The notes beneath the pieces are model-generated. The model was not told where the DNA came from and did no database searches. It saw nothing but the letters and a program-made list of their open reading frames with translations. From NCBI RefSeq assembly GCF_002008365.1, contig NZ_MRDL01000025.1, positions 62,381-126,380 on the forward strand: DNA of 64,000 nucleotides, in the 5' to 3' direction. Made by a program: the position numbers and the translations under genes. This document shows positions 54,799-62,596 of the stretch, piece after piece. The DNA is from Rhizobium leguminosarum bv. viciae USDA 2370 (GTDB lineage: Bacteria; Pseudomonadota; Alphaproteobacteria; Rhizobiales; Rhizobiaceae). Position 1 is the first letter of the stretch, and each line of letters opens with the position of its first letter.

Positions 54799-54830
54799 AA
54801 CCCCGGATTTCCGTCCGGGGTTTTGTTTTT
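54799..54830 (+). terminator. Rho-independent terminator after the TRAP binding protein
   Basis: AACCCCGGA, loop TTTCCG, TCCGGGGTT: a 9-bp stem followed by TTGTTTTT. It starts about 45 nt after the stop codon, between convergent TRAP genes. Confidence 0.88.
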
Positions 54831-54836
54831 GCTGGA

Positions 54837-56330
54837 CTATTTTGCCGGTGGCGGCGGTGCTCCCGGCAGGCCGTTCAGTGGCGGCAGGGTCAGGCCGGGG
54901 ATCTGCGGTGAGCCATTGCCGCCGCCGCCCATCGGCGGTAGGCCGAGCTGGCCGCCGAAGCCCGGGACTTCGATCTTGATCGAGTTCGGGTCGACCTTCG
55001 GACCGTGATCCAGCCAATAGGTTACCGATTGCGGCCAGAAGATCACGATCGCCACCAGGATCAGCTGCATGCCGACCCAGGGGAGAGCACCCATGTAAAT
55101 ATCCGAGGTCTTGACGTCCTTGCTGGCGATGGAGCGCAGGTAGAAGAGCGCGAAGCCGAAGGGCGGGTGCATGAAGCTCGTCTGCATGTTGACGCAGATC
55201 AGGACGCCGAACCAGATCAGGTCGATGCCGAGACTGGAGGCGACCGGTGCGAGCATCGGGATGACGATGAAGGCGATCTCGAAGAAATCGAGGAAGAAGG
55301 CGAGCACGAAGATGAAGATGTTGACGAAGATCAGGAAGCCGACCGGGCCGCCGGGAATGCCCGACAGCATGTGCTCGATCCAGCGCGAGCCGTCCATGCC
55401 CTGGAAAACCAGGCTGAAACAGGTGGAGCCGATCAGGATCATCACCACCATGGAGGTGATGTGCGTGGTCGATGCCATGGCCTCGCGGATCAGCGGCCAG
55501 GTGAGGCGCCGGTTCATGGCGGCAAGCAGCATCGCGCCGACGACACCGAGCGCGCCTGCCTCTGTCGGCGTCGCAAGGCCCATGAAGATCGTGCCGAGCA
55601 CCAGGAAAATCAGGACGATCGAGGGCACCATGCCCATCAGCACTTTCACGAGCAGCGCCCAGTTGAAGTCGCCGCGCACCTCCTTCGGCAGCGGCGGCAT
55701 CGATTTCGGCCTGATGATCGACAACACCAGGATGAAGAGCACGAAGATCGTCACCTGCAGGATCGAGGGGCCGATCGCGCCGAGATACATGTCACCGACC
55801 GACCTGCCGAGCTGATCGGCAAGAACGACGAGCACCAGCGAGGGCGGGATCACCTGGGTGATCGTGCCCGAGGCGGCGATGACGCCGGTGGCAAGGCGCG
55901 GATTGTAGCCATAGCGCAGCATGATCGGCAACGAGATCACCCCCATGGTGATGACGGAGGCGGCTACCGTTCCGGTGATCGCGCCCAGCACGGCGCCGAC
56001 GAGGATGACGGCATAGGCGAGGCCGCCGGGAATGCCGCCGAAGAGTTTGCCGGTACCTTCGAGCAGATCCTCGGCAAGCCCGCAGCGCTCCAGTATCGCG
56101 CCCATGAAGGTGAAGAAGGGGATGGCGAGCAGGAGGTCGTTGGAAAGGATGCCGAAGAAGCGCAGCGGCAGCGCCTGCAGGAAGACTTCGCCGAAATGGC
56201 CGGTGACGATGCCGACGATGCCGAAAAACAGGCCGACGGCGGCGAGCGAAAAGGCGACCGGAAAGCCGTAGAGCATGAAGATGACCATGCCCAGGAACAT
56301 GGCCGGCGGGATGATGCCGAAATCAAACAA
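54837..56330 (-). CDS. TRAP transporter large permease (DctM)
   Basis: 497 residues with about 12-13 hydrophobic segments. DctM features include FFTFMGAILERCGLAEDLLE and VASVITMG-like AASVITMGVISLPIMLRYGY, and ATPTEAGALGVVGAML. It forms the sodium-driven transport core with DctQ. The C-terminus has an extra Gly/Pro-rich tail of about 45 residues (PPMGGGGNGSPQIPG and so on), longer than most DctM proteins. It is 21 nt after dctQ on the minus strand. Confidence 0.95.
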   Translation of the reverse strand: MFDFGIIPPAMFLGMVIFMLYGFPVAFSLAAVGLFFGIVGIVTGHFGEVFLQALPLRFFGILSNDLLLAIPFFTFMGAILERCGLAEDLLEGTGKLFGGIPGGLAYAVILVGAVLGAITGTVAASVITMGVISLPIMLRYGYNPRLATGVIAASGTITQVIPPSLVLVVLADQLGRSVGDMYLGAIGPSILQVTIFVLFILVLSIIRPKSMPPLPKEVRGDFNWALLVKVLMGMVPSIVLIFLVLGTIFMGLATPTEAGALGVVGAMLLAAMNRRLTWPLIREAMASTTHITSMVVMILIGSTCFSLVFQGMDGSRWIEHMLSGIPGGPVGFLIFVNIFIFVLAFFLDFFEIAFIVIPMLAPVASSLGIDLIWFGVLICVNMQTSFMHPPFGFALFYLRSIASKDVKTSDIYMGALPWVGMQLILVAIVIFWPQSVTYWLDHGPKVDPNSIKIEVPGFGGQLGLPPMGGGGNGSPQIPGLTLPPLNGLPGAPPPPAK

Positions 56331-56351
56331 GTCCGTTTCTCCCAGCCCGCG

Positions 56352-56891
56352 CTACTGCAGCGGTTTTTCGTATTTTGTATCGATGCTGATATGGCCGGTA
56401 ACGGCTGCGATCCGCTTGATCAGTTCGGAAACCCCCTGAAGGGAAAGCAGCGCGAAGCCGGCGACGAGGATCAGCTTGACGGGCCATCGGATGAGCCCGC
56501 CGGCGTTGCCCGATATTTCTCCCTGCTGGTAGGACAGTGCGAAGAACGGCCAGCAGATCCAAGCGAGGAAGACGCATGCGGGAAGGAGGAAGAGGATGAG
56601 GCCGACGATGTCGATCCAGATCTTCGCCCTGTCGGAAACCGAACCATAGATCAGGTCGACGCGGACATGCTCGTTGTTGCGCAACGCATGCGAGGCGCCG
56701 AGCATGACGACGAAGGCGAAGAGATACCACTGGATCTCAAGCCAGCCGTTCGAACTGTAGTTGAAGGCATAGCGGACGATGGCGTTTCCGGCGCTGATCA
56801 GACAGCAGAACAGCACCATATATTCGGAAATTTTGCCCATGAACTGACTGATCGAATCGATCAGCCGGCTTGCTGCCAGAAGTACCGACAT
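56352..56891 (-). CDS. TRAP transporter small permease (DctQ)
   Basis: 179 residues with four hydrophobic segments, the DctQ layout. WLEIQWYLFAFVVMLGASHALRNNEHVRVDL is the family core. GGGGAGG lies 4 nt before the ATG at 56891; a longer frame begins at 56960. It pairs with the adjacent large permease. The substrate-binding protein lies beyond the large permease on the opposite strand, so the transporter is assembled from two transcripts. Confidence 0.92.
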   Translation of the reverse strand: MSVLLAASRLIDSISQFMGKISEYMVLFCCLISAGNAIVRYAFNYSSNGWLEIQWYLFAFVVMLGASHALRNNEHVRVDLIYGSVSDRAKIWIDIVGLILFLLPACVFLAWICWPFFALSYQQGEISGNAGGLIRWPVKLILVAGFALLSLQGVSELIKRIAAVTGHISIDTKYEKPLQ

Positions 56892-57220
56892 TCGCCTCCC
56901 CTTGTTCTTGTCCTGCCGGTTTTCCGGCAGCTTTTCCCTCTTGCAATCGATGTAGACCACGGCCTTTGAAATTGGAAGGATAAATGCCTCGCGTTGGAGT
57001 ATAGTCTTAGATGCATCGGCCGGGCGGTATGGCCGTCAAATATTTCAACAACCCAGGCGTGGATAAATTATTTCAATAATCTCGCCAGTAGGCTGCATTA
57101 GCGCGTGTAAGCTGTGCTGTTCATCCTATGGTTTTAGAAAATTTGACCAAATGTTTGATTCCATTGAAATCAATTTTTAAAGTGTTGGGCTTAGAATTCC
57201 CGCGCACAGGGAAAGTGTGG
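56892..57220. other. Non-coding, partly AT-rich gap between dctQ and a GGDEF/EAL gene
   Basis: 329 nt without a supported gene. The right part (about 57030-57200) is clearly lower in GC than its surroundings and includes an in-frame ATG at 57128 with no ribosome site. A weak TTGATT/AATCAA hairpin is near 57160. The gap probably holds the divergent promoters of dctQ and the c-di-GMP gene. I see no structured RNA. Confidence 0.5.
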
Positions 57221-59524
57221 ATGAAGCCAGATAACCCGAACAGGGTCCCTTTAGATGTGTATCTGTCGTTTGTGAGTTCCCTTTCCGGGAACCGCATGAC
57301 GCTGCTTGCTGGCGTGATCGTGCATGTTGCGACCTGCCTTGCCGTTGCTGCCAAGACGCAGTCCTTCGTCTACATCGTGCTGTCGGTCGCCTTCCTCCTG
57401 GTCTTCTGCGTTCGCATGGTCGTCTTCCGGCAGTTCGATCGCGTCGACAAGGAGAGCCTGTCGCACGTCGGGATCGAGCGTTGGGAAAGGATCCTGGTTG
57501 CCGGTGCGGCCTGCACCACCGCGCTGCTTGGCATCGCCAGCGGATACGCCATCTTCGTGGTCCACGATTCCTTTGCGGAACTTGCCTGCATTGCCGTCAC
57601 TATGGCGACCATGGTTTCCGTTGTCGGCCGCAATTACGGTTCGCGCCTGGCGGTCGACCTCCAGACCTTCTCCTGCTGTCTGCCGATGATCGTCTGCAGC
57701 CTGTTGGCGCTGGATTTCTATCGTGGCCTGCTGTCGATCTTCCTCATTCCGTTCTGGCTGACGACGCGAGCCATGGCGAACGGCGTGCGCGAGTTCCTCT
57801 ATGAGAATGTCATCGCGCGCCGGGAAATCACCATCATCGCCGACCGCTTCGACACGGCGCTCAACAACATGCCGCATGGCCTGGTCATGGTCGATGCCGA
57901 AAACCGTATTCAGGTCGTCAATCGGAAGGCCTGCGAGCTTCTGAAGATCGGTGCGCCGGAGCGGTTGAAGGATCGCGAACTTGGCGCCGTGCTGCGCTAC
58001 GGTGCGCGCTACAGCTTCATGGACGCCTCGCAGCCGGAGCTTATTCTGCGCCAGCTCACCCAGGTCGCCGAAGGCAACCTATCGCGGACGCTCATTCATT
58101 TCCCCGAGGGCCTGTCGCTCGAATTCTCCGCCAGCCGAAGGGCCGACGGCGGGGCCGTGTTGATCTTCGAGGACGTGTCGAGCCGGGTGAAGGCCGAGCA
58201 GAAGATCATGCACATGGTCCGCTTCGATGCGCTGACCGGCCTGCCGAACCGCGAATATTTCGGCCAGCTGGTGCAGGAGTATCTCGCCAAACATCAAAGG
58301 AAGTCCGGGCCGCTCGGCTTCATGGTCCTCGATATCGACGAATTCAAACATGTCAACGACATGCGCGGCCACGTTACGGGCGACCACCTGCTCTGCGCCA
58401 TCGCCGCCCGGATCAAGCAGGCCTCCGGCAACGCCATCCTCGGCCGGTTGATGGGAGACCAGTTCATCCTGTTCTTCCCGCATGCCAAGGAACCGGCTTC
58501 GCTCGACGTCGAGATTCGCCGCGTGCACGCCGCAATCCAGGGCAATTACGCGGTCGACGAGCTGACCTTCCTGGTTTCGCTCAGCGCCGGCTACGCGATT
58601 CTCGAAAGTGCCGCGTTTGCGATGGATGAATGGAGCGTCAAGGCGGATCTGGCGCTGTTTGAAAGCAAGTCGCGCTTCAAGGGCGGCATATCAGGCTTCG
58701 AGCGGGAGATGGATGGCCGCTATATCGAGCAGCAGAAACTGAAGGCGGATCTGCGCGAGGCTGTCTCGGCGCAGGCGTTGCATCTCGCCTTCCAGCCGAT
58801 GTTCCGGTCCGACGGATCGCGGATCGAATGCGCCGAGGCGTTGGCGCGCTGGGTTCATCCGGAGAAGGGCTCGATCCCGCCCGACGTCTTCATCCGGCTC
58901 GCCGAGGATATGGGCATCATCTCCGACATCACCCGCTTCGTCCTGTTCAAGGCGTGCAGCGAATGCATGAACTGGCCCGAACATATCGCCGTCTCGGTCA
59001 ATCTCTCGGCGCGGGATCTGCGCGATGCCGATATTCTTTCGGTGGTCGCCGAAGCACTTGCCCATTCCGGCCTCGACGCAGCGCGGCTGCATCTCGAAGT
59101 CACCGAAAGCTGCCTGATCGACGAGCCGGCGGCCGTGCGCGCCATCCTGGCGGAGCTCAGGGCCCGCGGCATCACCATCGCTATCGACGATTTCGGTACC
59201 GGCTTCTCCAGCCTCAGCTATCTCGACACACTGCCGCTCGATATCGTCAAGATCGATCGCTCCTTCGTGCGCAACATCGTCGAGGATAACCGCCGCCTGA
59301 AGCTGCTGCGCGGCACGGTCCATCTCGCTCGCGAACTGGGCCTGAAGATCGTCATCGAAGGCGTCGAAACCGAGGAACAGCTCGCACTGCTCAACAAGCA
59401 CCGCAGCGCCGATCTTGTTCAGGGCTACGTTTTCTCGCCGCCGGTGCCTTCCCAGAATATCCCGCTGTTGCAACACGGCATCGGCCGCCGCGTCGTGCAA
59501 CGCCGCCGCAGCAAGGTCGCCTGA
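57221..59524 (+). CDS. Membrane PAS-GGDEF-EAL protein with degenerate GGDEF
   Basis: 767 residues from ATG 57221 (GGGAAAG upstream). About four to five membrane segments (about 26-180) come first, then a PAS-like domain (205-320), a GGDEF-like domain (330-490) and an EAL domain (505-750). The GGDEF active site reads MGDQF (411-415), so cyclase activity is probably lost. The EAL domain keeps EAL at 539-541, EVTES, DDFGTGFSSLSY and KIDRSFV, so it may degrade cyclic di-GMP. It is followed by a FeeM-like acyltransferase gene. Confidence 0.92.
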   Translation: MKPDNPNRVPLDVYLSFVSSLSGNRMTLLAGVIVHVATCLAVAAKTQSFVYIVLSVAFLLVFCVRMVVFRQFDRVDKESLSHVGIERWERILVAGAACTTALLGIASGYAIFVVHDSFAELACIAVTMATMVSVVGRNYGSRLAVDLQTFSCCLPMIVCSLLALDFYRGLLSIFLIPFWLTTRAMANGVREFLYENVIARREITIIADRFDTALNNMPHGLVMVDAENRIQVVNRKACELLKIGAPERLKDRELGAVLRYGARYSFMDASQPELILRQLTQVAEGNLSRTLIHFPEGLSLEFSASRRADGGAVLIFEDVSSRVKAEQKIMHMVRFDALTGLPNREYFGQLVQEYLAKHQRKSGPLGFMVLDIDEFKHVNDMRGHVTGDHLLCAIAARIKQASGNAILGRLMGDQFILFFPHAKEPASLDVEIRRVHAAIQGNYAVDELTFLVSLSAGYAILESAAFAMDEWSVKADLALFESKSRFKGGISGFEREMDGRYIEQQKLKADLREAVSAQALHLAFQPMFRSDGSRIECAEALARWVHPEKGSIPPDVFIRLAEDMGIISDITRFVLFKACSECMNWPEHIAVSVNLSARDLRDADILSVVAEALAHSGLDAARLHLEVTESCLIDEPAAVRAILAELRARGITIAIDDFGTGFSSLSYLDTLPLDIVKIDRSFVRNIVEDNRRLKLLRGTVHLARELGLKIVIEGVETEEQLALLNKHRSADLVQGYVFSPPVPSQNIPLLQHGIGRRVVQRRRSKVA

Positions 59525-59641
59525 GCGGTCTCAACGGAGAGTTTTCCCCCTGAAGAGTGCGTTCCGCGTTAACCTTAACGATTTAAAAACGGCCGAAATT
59601 ATCGGATTTCCTTGCCTAAATGTTGCTGGCGTATGATTAAT

Positions 59642-59661
59642 GATCCGTTAACGAGCGGATC
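59642..59661 (+). promoter_or_regulatory. Hairpin just upstream of the FeeM-like start codon
   Basis: GATCCG, an 8-nt loop, CGGATC: a 6-bp stem ending five nt before the start codon at 59667. Its right arm overlaps the GAGAA-type ribosome region, so it could limit translation. Confidence 0.35.
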
Positions 59662-59666
59662 GAGAA

Positions 59667-60419
59667 ATGTCAGAGACACTGTTCAAGCGTAGTGATTTCA
59701 GCACAAAAATTTTGGAAGTTTTGGATCATGTCGAGTATCGCCGCGTCGAAAGCAGCGAAGACATGGAGCAGGTAGAACGGTTGCGCTACAAGGCCTATAA
59801 GGCCCATGACGTGTTGGCGCTCGCCCCGAAAGGGCTGCTGGATGACAGCGATTTCGATAGCCACGCCTATATCTTCGGTCTGTACTATTATGGGGAATTG
59901 GTCAGTACGATCCGGGTTCATTATGTGACACCGGAACATCGTCTCAGTCAGTCCGGTGGCGCCTTTCCCGAGGCGATGGATGAACTCCTGGATGCGGGGC
60001 TGACCTTGATCGATCCGGCGCGTTTTGCAGCCGACCCCGAGCTCACCGCCGATCTGCCGTGGGTTCCCTATCTGACGCTGAGGCCCACCATCGTGGCGGC
60101 GGCGTATTTCCGTGCCGACCGCGTTCTTCAATTCGTTCGGCCGCCGCATGCGGCCTTCTACAAGCGGGTCTTTTATGCCGATACGGTCGTGCCCGGCCGG
60201 CTGGCGAAAAATTACGGGATCGACATGACGCTGATGGCGACGAATGTGATCGAGGTCGGACGAAAGCTGCTGACGCGCTATCCCTTCTTCATCTCCAGCG
60301 CCAGCGAGCAGCGCATGATGTTTTCGCGCAATCCCAACGACACCTTGCCGCCGCTCACCATCATTCCGACGGCGCGTTTCGTGCCGCAAGGCGAACTCGG
60401 CACCGACCTGCCGCTGTAA
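59667..60419 (+). CDS. FeeM-like N-acyltransferase (LuxI-related fold, N-acyl amino acid synthase family)
   Basis: 250 residues. Sequence features fit the FeeM/acyl-ACP-dependent synthases of the GNAT superfamily: VERLRYKAYKAHDVLA near residue 38, LVSTIRVHYVTPEHRLS (the core strand), and DTVVPGRLAKNYGIDMTLMATN later. Relatives make N-acyl amino acids or signal-like molecules, with the acyl chain from acyl carrier protein. There is no luxR-type gene beside it. It follows the GGDEF/EAL gene by 142 nt. The product is unknown. Confidence 0.75.
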   Translation: MSETLFKRSDFSTKILEVLDHVEYRRVESSEDMEQVERLRYKAYKAHDVLALAPKGLLDDSDFDSHAYIFGLYYYGELVSTIRVHYVTPEHRLSQSGGAFPEAMDELLDAGLTLIDPARFAADPELTADLPWVPYLTLRPTIVAAAYFRADRVLQFVRPPHAAFYKRVFYADTVVPGRLAKNYGIDMTLMATNVIEVGRKLLTRYPFFISSASEQRMMFSRNPNDTLPPLTIIPTARFVPQGELGTDLPL

Positions 60420-60663
60420 TTTGCCCTCGTCCCCGACGGCGAGACGATCTTCGCCGGGGCAAATGAGGTGGACGACGGACGCAGGCGATATCGGCCGTCC
60501 TCAGGTCATATTCCGGGCCTCTGACATGGCGGTTGCCACACGCGCCTGCGGCATTCTCATGCATTGCGCTTTCGCCTGTCATTGTGTAATCCCTGCACGT
60601 AGGGATTTCCCTCGCCTAGAGGGAAATTAGGCAGCGCAGAGGCATTTCAGGGAGACGATATTT

Positions 60664-60888
60664 ATGGCCGAACATCATACCGGACCGGTCGAGACCGGCG
60701 CGCCGATGGATTACAAAGAACATGAAAAGACCTACGACATGTTCATCGCCGGCGCGAAATACGGCTCGATGCTTCTCATCGTCCTCCTGCTTGCGATGAC
60801 CGCCGGTTTCTTCGGCGGCGCCGGCCTTCTCGGCGGCCTCTTCGTCTTCATCATTCTTCTCGCCGCCGGCATCTTCCTGTTCCGCTGA
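60664..60888 (+). CDS. aa3-type cytochrome c oxidase subunit IV (small alphaproteobacterial type)
   Basis: 74 residues. A hydrophilic N-terminus (MAEHHTGPVETGAPMDYKEH) leads into one or two hydrophobic segments from about residue 33. It matches the small subunit IV of alphaproteobacterial aa3 oxidases, in which TYDMFIAGAKYG precedes the membrane span. No other oxidase subunits lie in the window. CAGGGAGAC lies 9 nt before the ATG. In rhizobia it is commonly found near pnt, as here. Confidence 0.85.
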   Translation: MAEHHTGPVETGAPMDYKEHEKTYDMFIAGAKYGSMLLIVLLLAMTAGFFGGAGLLGGLFVFIILLAAGIFLFR

Positions 60889-60906
60889 CCGCGTGGATTC
60901 AGAGGG

Positions 60907-60950
60907 TCAGAGCGTCCTTTGTGCGTCCGAAAGGACGCACGGCGCTCTGA
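60907..60950. repeat. Mosaic palindromic repeat, type A, copy 4 (short)
   Basis: TCAGAGCGTCCTTTGTGCGTCC, GAAAGGACGCACGGCGCTCTGA: the first module of the type A repeat in inverted orientation, with GTGCGTCC/GGACGCAC arms. It lies between the oxidase subunit IV gene and pntAA. The second module is absent. Confidence 0.75.
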
Positions 60951-61043
60951 GGGGAGGAGAGCTTCTCTGAAGCTTTGTGAATTAGATGCTTGGCCCGCGC
61001 AGGGGAGCCTGCGGCGGTCTGGCTGACCCGGAGGAGGGGGCAG

Positions 61044-62192
61044 TTGGGCAATATCGTTTTCGTTGCAAGGGAAATCACGGGCGAGGAGACACGTGTCGCC
61101 GCCTCCCCCGAGACCGTGAAGAAGATGAAGAGTTTCGGCTTCGACGTCATCGTCGAAGCCGGTGCTGGTGCAGCTTCACGCATTCCGGACGGAGAATTCG
61201 AGGCCGCGGGTGCCAGGATCGGCATTTTTGCGGATGCAGCCTCCGCCGACGTGGTCTTGAAGGTGCGCCGGCCCAGCGGATCGGAAATCTCCGGCTATAA
61301 AAGCGGCGCGGTCGTCATCGCCATCATGGATCCCTACGGCAATGACGAAGCGATCGCGGCTTTGGCAAGCGCGGGGCTTTCGGCTTTCGCGATGGAACTG
61401 ATGCCGCGCATTACCCGCGCCCAGTCTATGGATGTGCTTTCGTCCCAGGCCAATCTCGCCGGTTACCAGGCTGTCATCGAGGCGGCGGCGGTTTATGACC
61501 GCGCCATGCCGATGATGATGACGGCGGCCGGCACCGTGCCGGCCGCCAAGGTCTTCGTCATGGGCGCCGGCGTCGCGGGTCTTCAGGCGATCGCGACCGC
61601 GCGCCGCCTCGGCGCGGCGGTCTCGGCCACTGACGTTCGGCCCGCCGCCAAGGAGCAGGTCGCCTCGCTCGGCGCCAAGTTCATCGCCGTCGAGGACGAG
61701 GAGTTCAAGGCGGCGGAAACGGCCGGCGGCTATGCCAAGGAAATGTCCGCCGACTATCAGGCGAAGCAGGCGGCTCTGGTTGCCGAACACATCGCCAAGC
61801 AGGATATCGTCATCACCACCGCGCTGATCCCCGGTCGTGCGGCGCCGCGGCTCGTTTCGCACACTATGCTCGCCTCGATGAAATCAGGTGCGGTCGCCGT
61901 CGACCTTGCGGTCGAGCGCGGCGGCAATATCGAGGGTGTCGTCCCCGGCGAGATCGCCGATATCGAAGGCGTCAGGGTGATCGGTTTCGCCAACATGCCG
62001 GGCCGGGTTGCGGCCAGCGCCTCGGCGCTCTACGCCAAGAACCTCGTCACCTTCCTCGAGACGATGGTCAACAAGGAAACCCGGAGCGTCGTCGTCAATC
62101 TCGACGACGAGCTGGTCAAGGCGACGATGCTGACCTATGCCGGCGACGTGGTTCATCCCGCCTTCGGCGGCGCGAAGAAGGGAGACATCTGA
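61044..62192 (+). CDS. pntAA: NAD(P) transhydrogenase subunit alpha part 1 (NAD-binding domain)
   Basis: 382 residues from TTG 61044, preceded by GGAGGAGG at the right distance. The protein has the alanine dehydrogenase/PntA opening (REITGEETRVAASPETVKKM), the NAD-binding motif VMGAGVAGLQAIATARRLGA and SATDVRPAAKEQVASLGAKF. This is the soluble domain I of the proton-pumping transhydrogenase. The upstream frame to 60990 lacks a ribosome site. The stop overlaps the ATG of the next gene. Confidence 0.94.
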   Translation: MGNIVFVAREITGEETRVAASPETVKKMKSFGFDVIVEAGAGAASRIPDGEFEAAGARIGIFADAASADVVLKVRRPSGSEISGYKSGAVVIAIMDPYGNDEAIAALASAGLSAFAMELMPRITRAQSMDVLSSQANLAGYQAVIEAAAVYDRAMPMMMTAAGTVPAAKVFVMGAGVAGLQAIATARRLGAAVSATDVRPAAKEQVASLGAKFIAVEDEEFKAAETAGGYAKEMSADYQAKQAALVAEHIAKQDIVITTALIPGRAAPRLVSHTMLASMKSGAVAVDLAVERGGNIEGVVPGEIADIEGVRVIGFANMPGRVAASASALYAKNLVTFLETMVNKETRSVVVNLDDELVKATMLTYAGDVVHPAFGGAKKGDI

Positions 62193-62590
62193 TGGCCAGT
62201 GAAGCAATGGACAGAGCGCTGGAGCAGCTCGACCAGGCGGTGACCGCCGTCATCACGGCGGCGGCCCAGGCACCGGAAGCGGCAAGTGCTGCGACCGGCG
62301 GGGCGATCGATCCCTTCGTCTTCCAGCTCGCCATCTTCGTATTGTCGATCTTCGTCGGCTATTACGTCGTGTGGTCGGTGACGCCGGCGCTGCATACGCC
62401 GCTGATGGCCGTCACCAATGCGATCTCCTCCGTCATCGTCGTCGGCGCGCTCCTGGCGGTCGGCATCTCGACCAGCGGGCTTGCGACCGGTTTCGGCTTC
62501 GTGGCTCTCGTGCTCGTCTCGGTGAACATCTTCGGCGGCTTCCTCGTCACGCAGCGGATGCTTTCGATGTACCGCAAGAAGGACCGGTGA
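62192..62590 (+). CDS. pntAB: NAD(P) transhydrogenase subunit alpha part 2 (membrane domain)
   Basis: 132 residues. A 40-residue polar N-terminus is followed by about four membrane segments (VFQLAIFVLSIFVGYYVVWSVTPAL, TPLMAVTNAISSVIVVGALLA, and others). This is the small membrane subunit seen when transhydrogenase is split into three genes, as in alphaproteobacteria. The start ATG overlaps the pntAA stop (TGATG). Together with PntAA and PntB it couples NADH-to-NADPH hydride transfer to proton flow. Confidence 0.95.
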   Translation: MASEAMDRALEQLDQAVTAVITAAAQAPEAASAATGGAIDPFVFQLAIFVLSIFVGYYVVWSVTPALHTPLMAVTNAISSVIVVGALLAVGISTSGLATGFGFVALVLVSVNIFGGFLVTQRMLSMYRKKDR

Positions 62591-62596
62591 GGACTG

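Noticed and set aside
55005..56969. 654-codon plus-strand frame opposite dctM/dctQ
   Set aside because: Its composition (runs of Asp, Glu, Arg and His) is that of an antisense shadow of a membrane protein in GC-rich DNA.
57128..57220. Earlier ATG (57128) for the second GGDEF/EAL gene
   Set aside because: No ribosome site and AT-rich atypical codons; ATG 57221 has GGGAAAG upstream.
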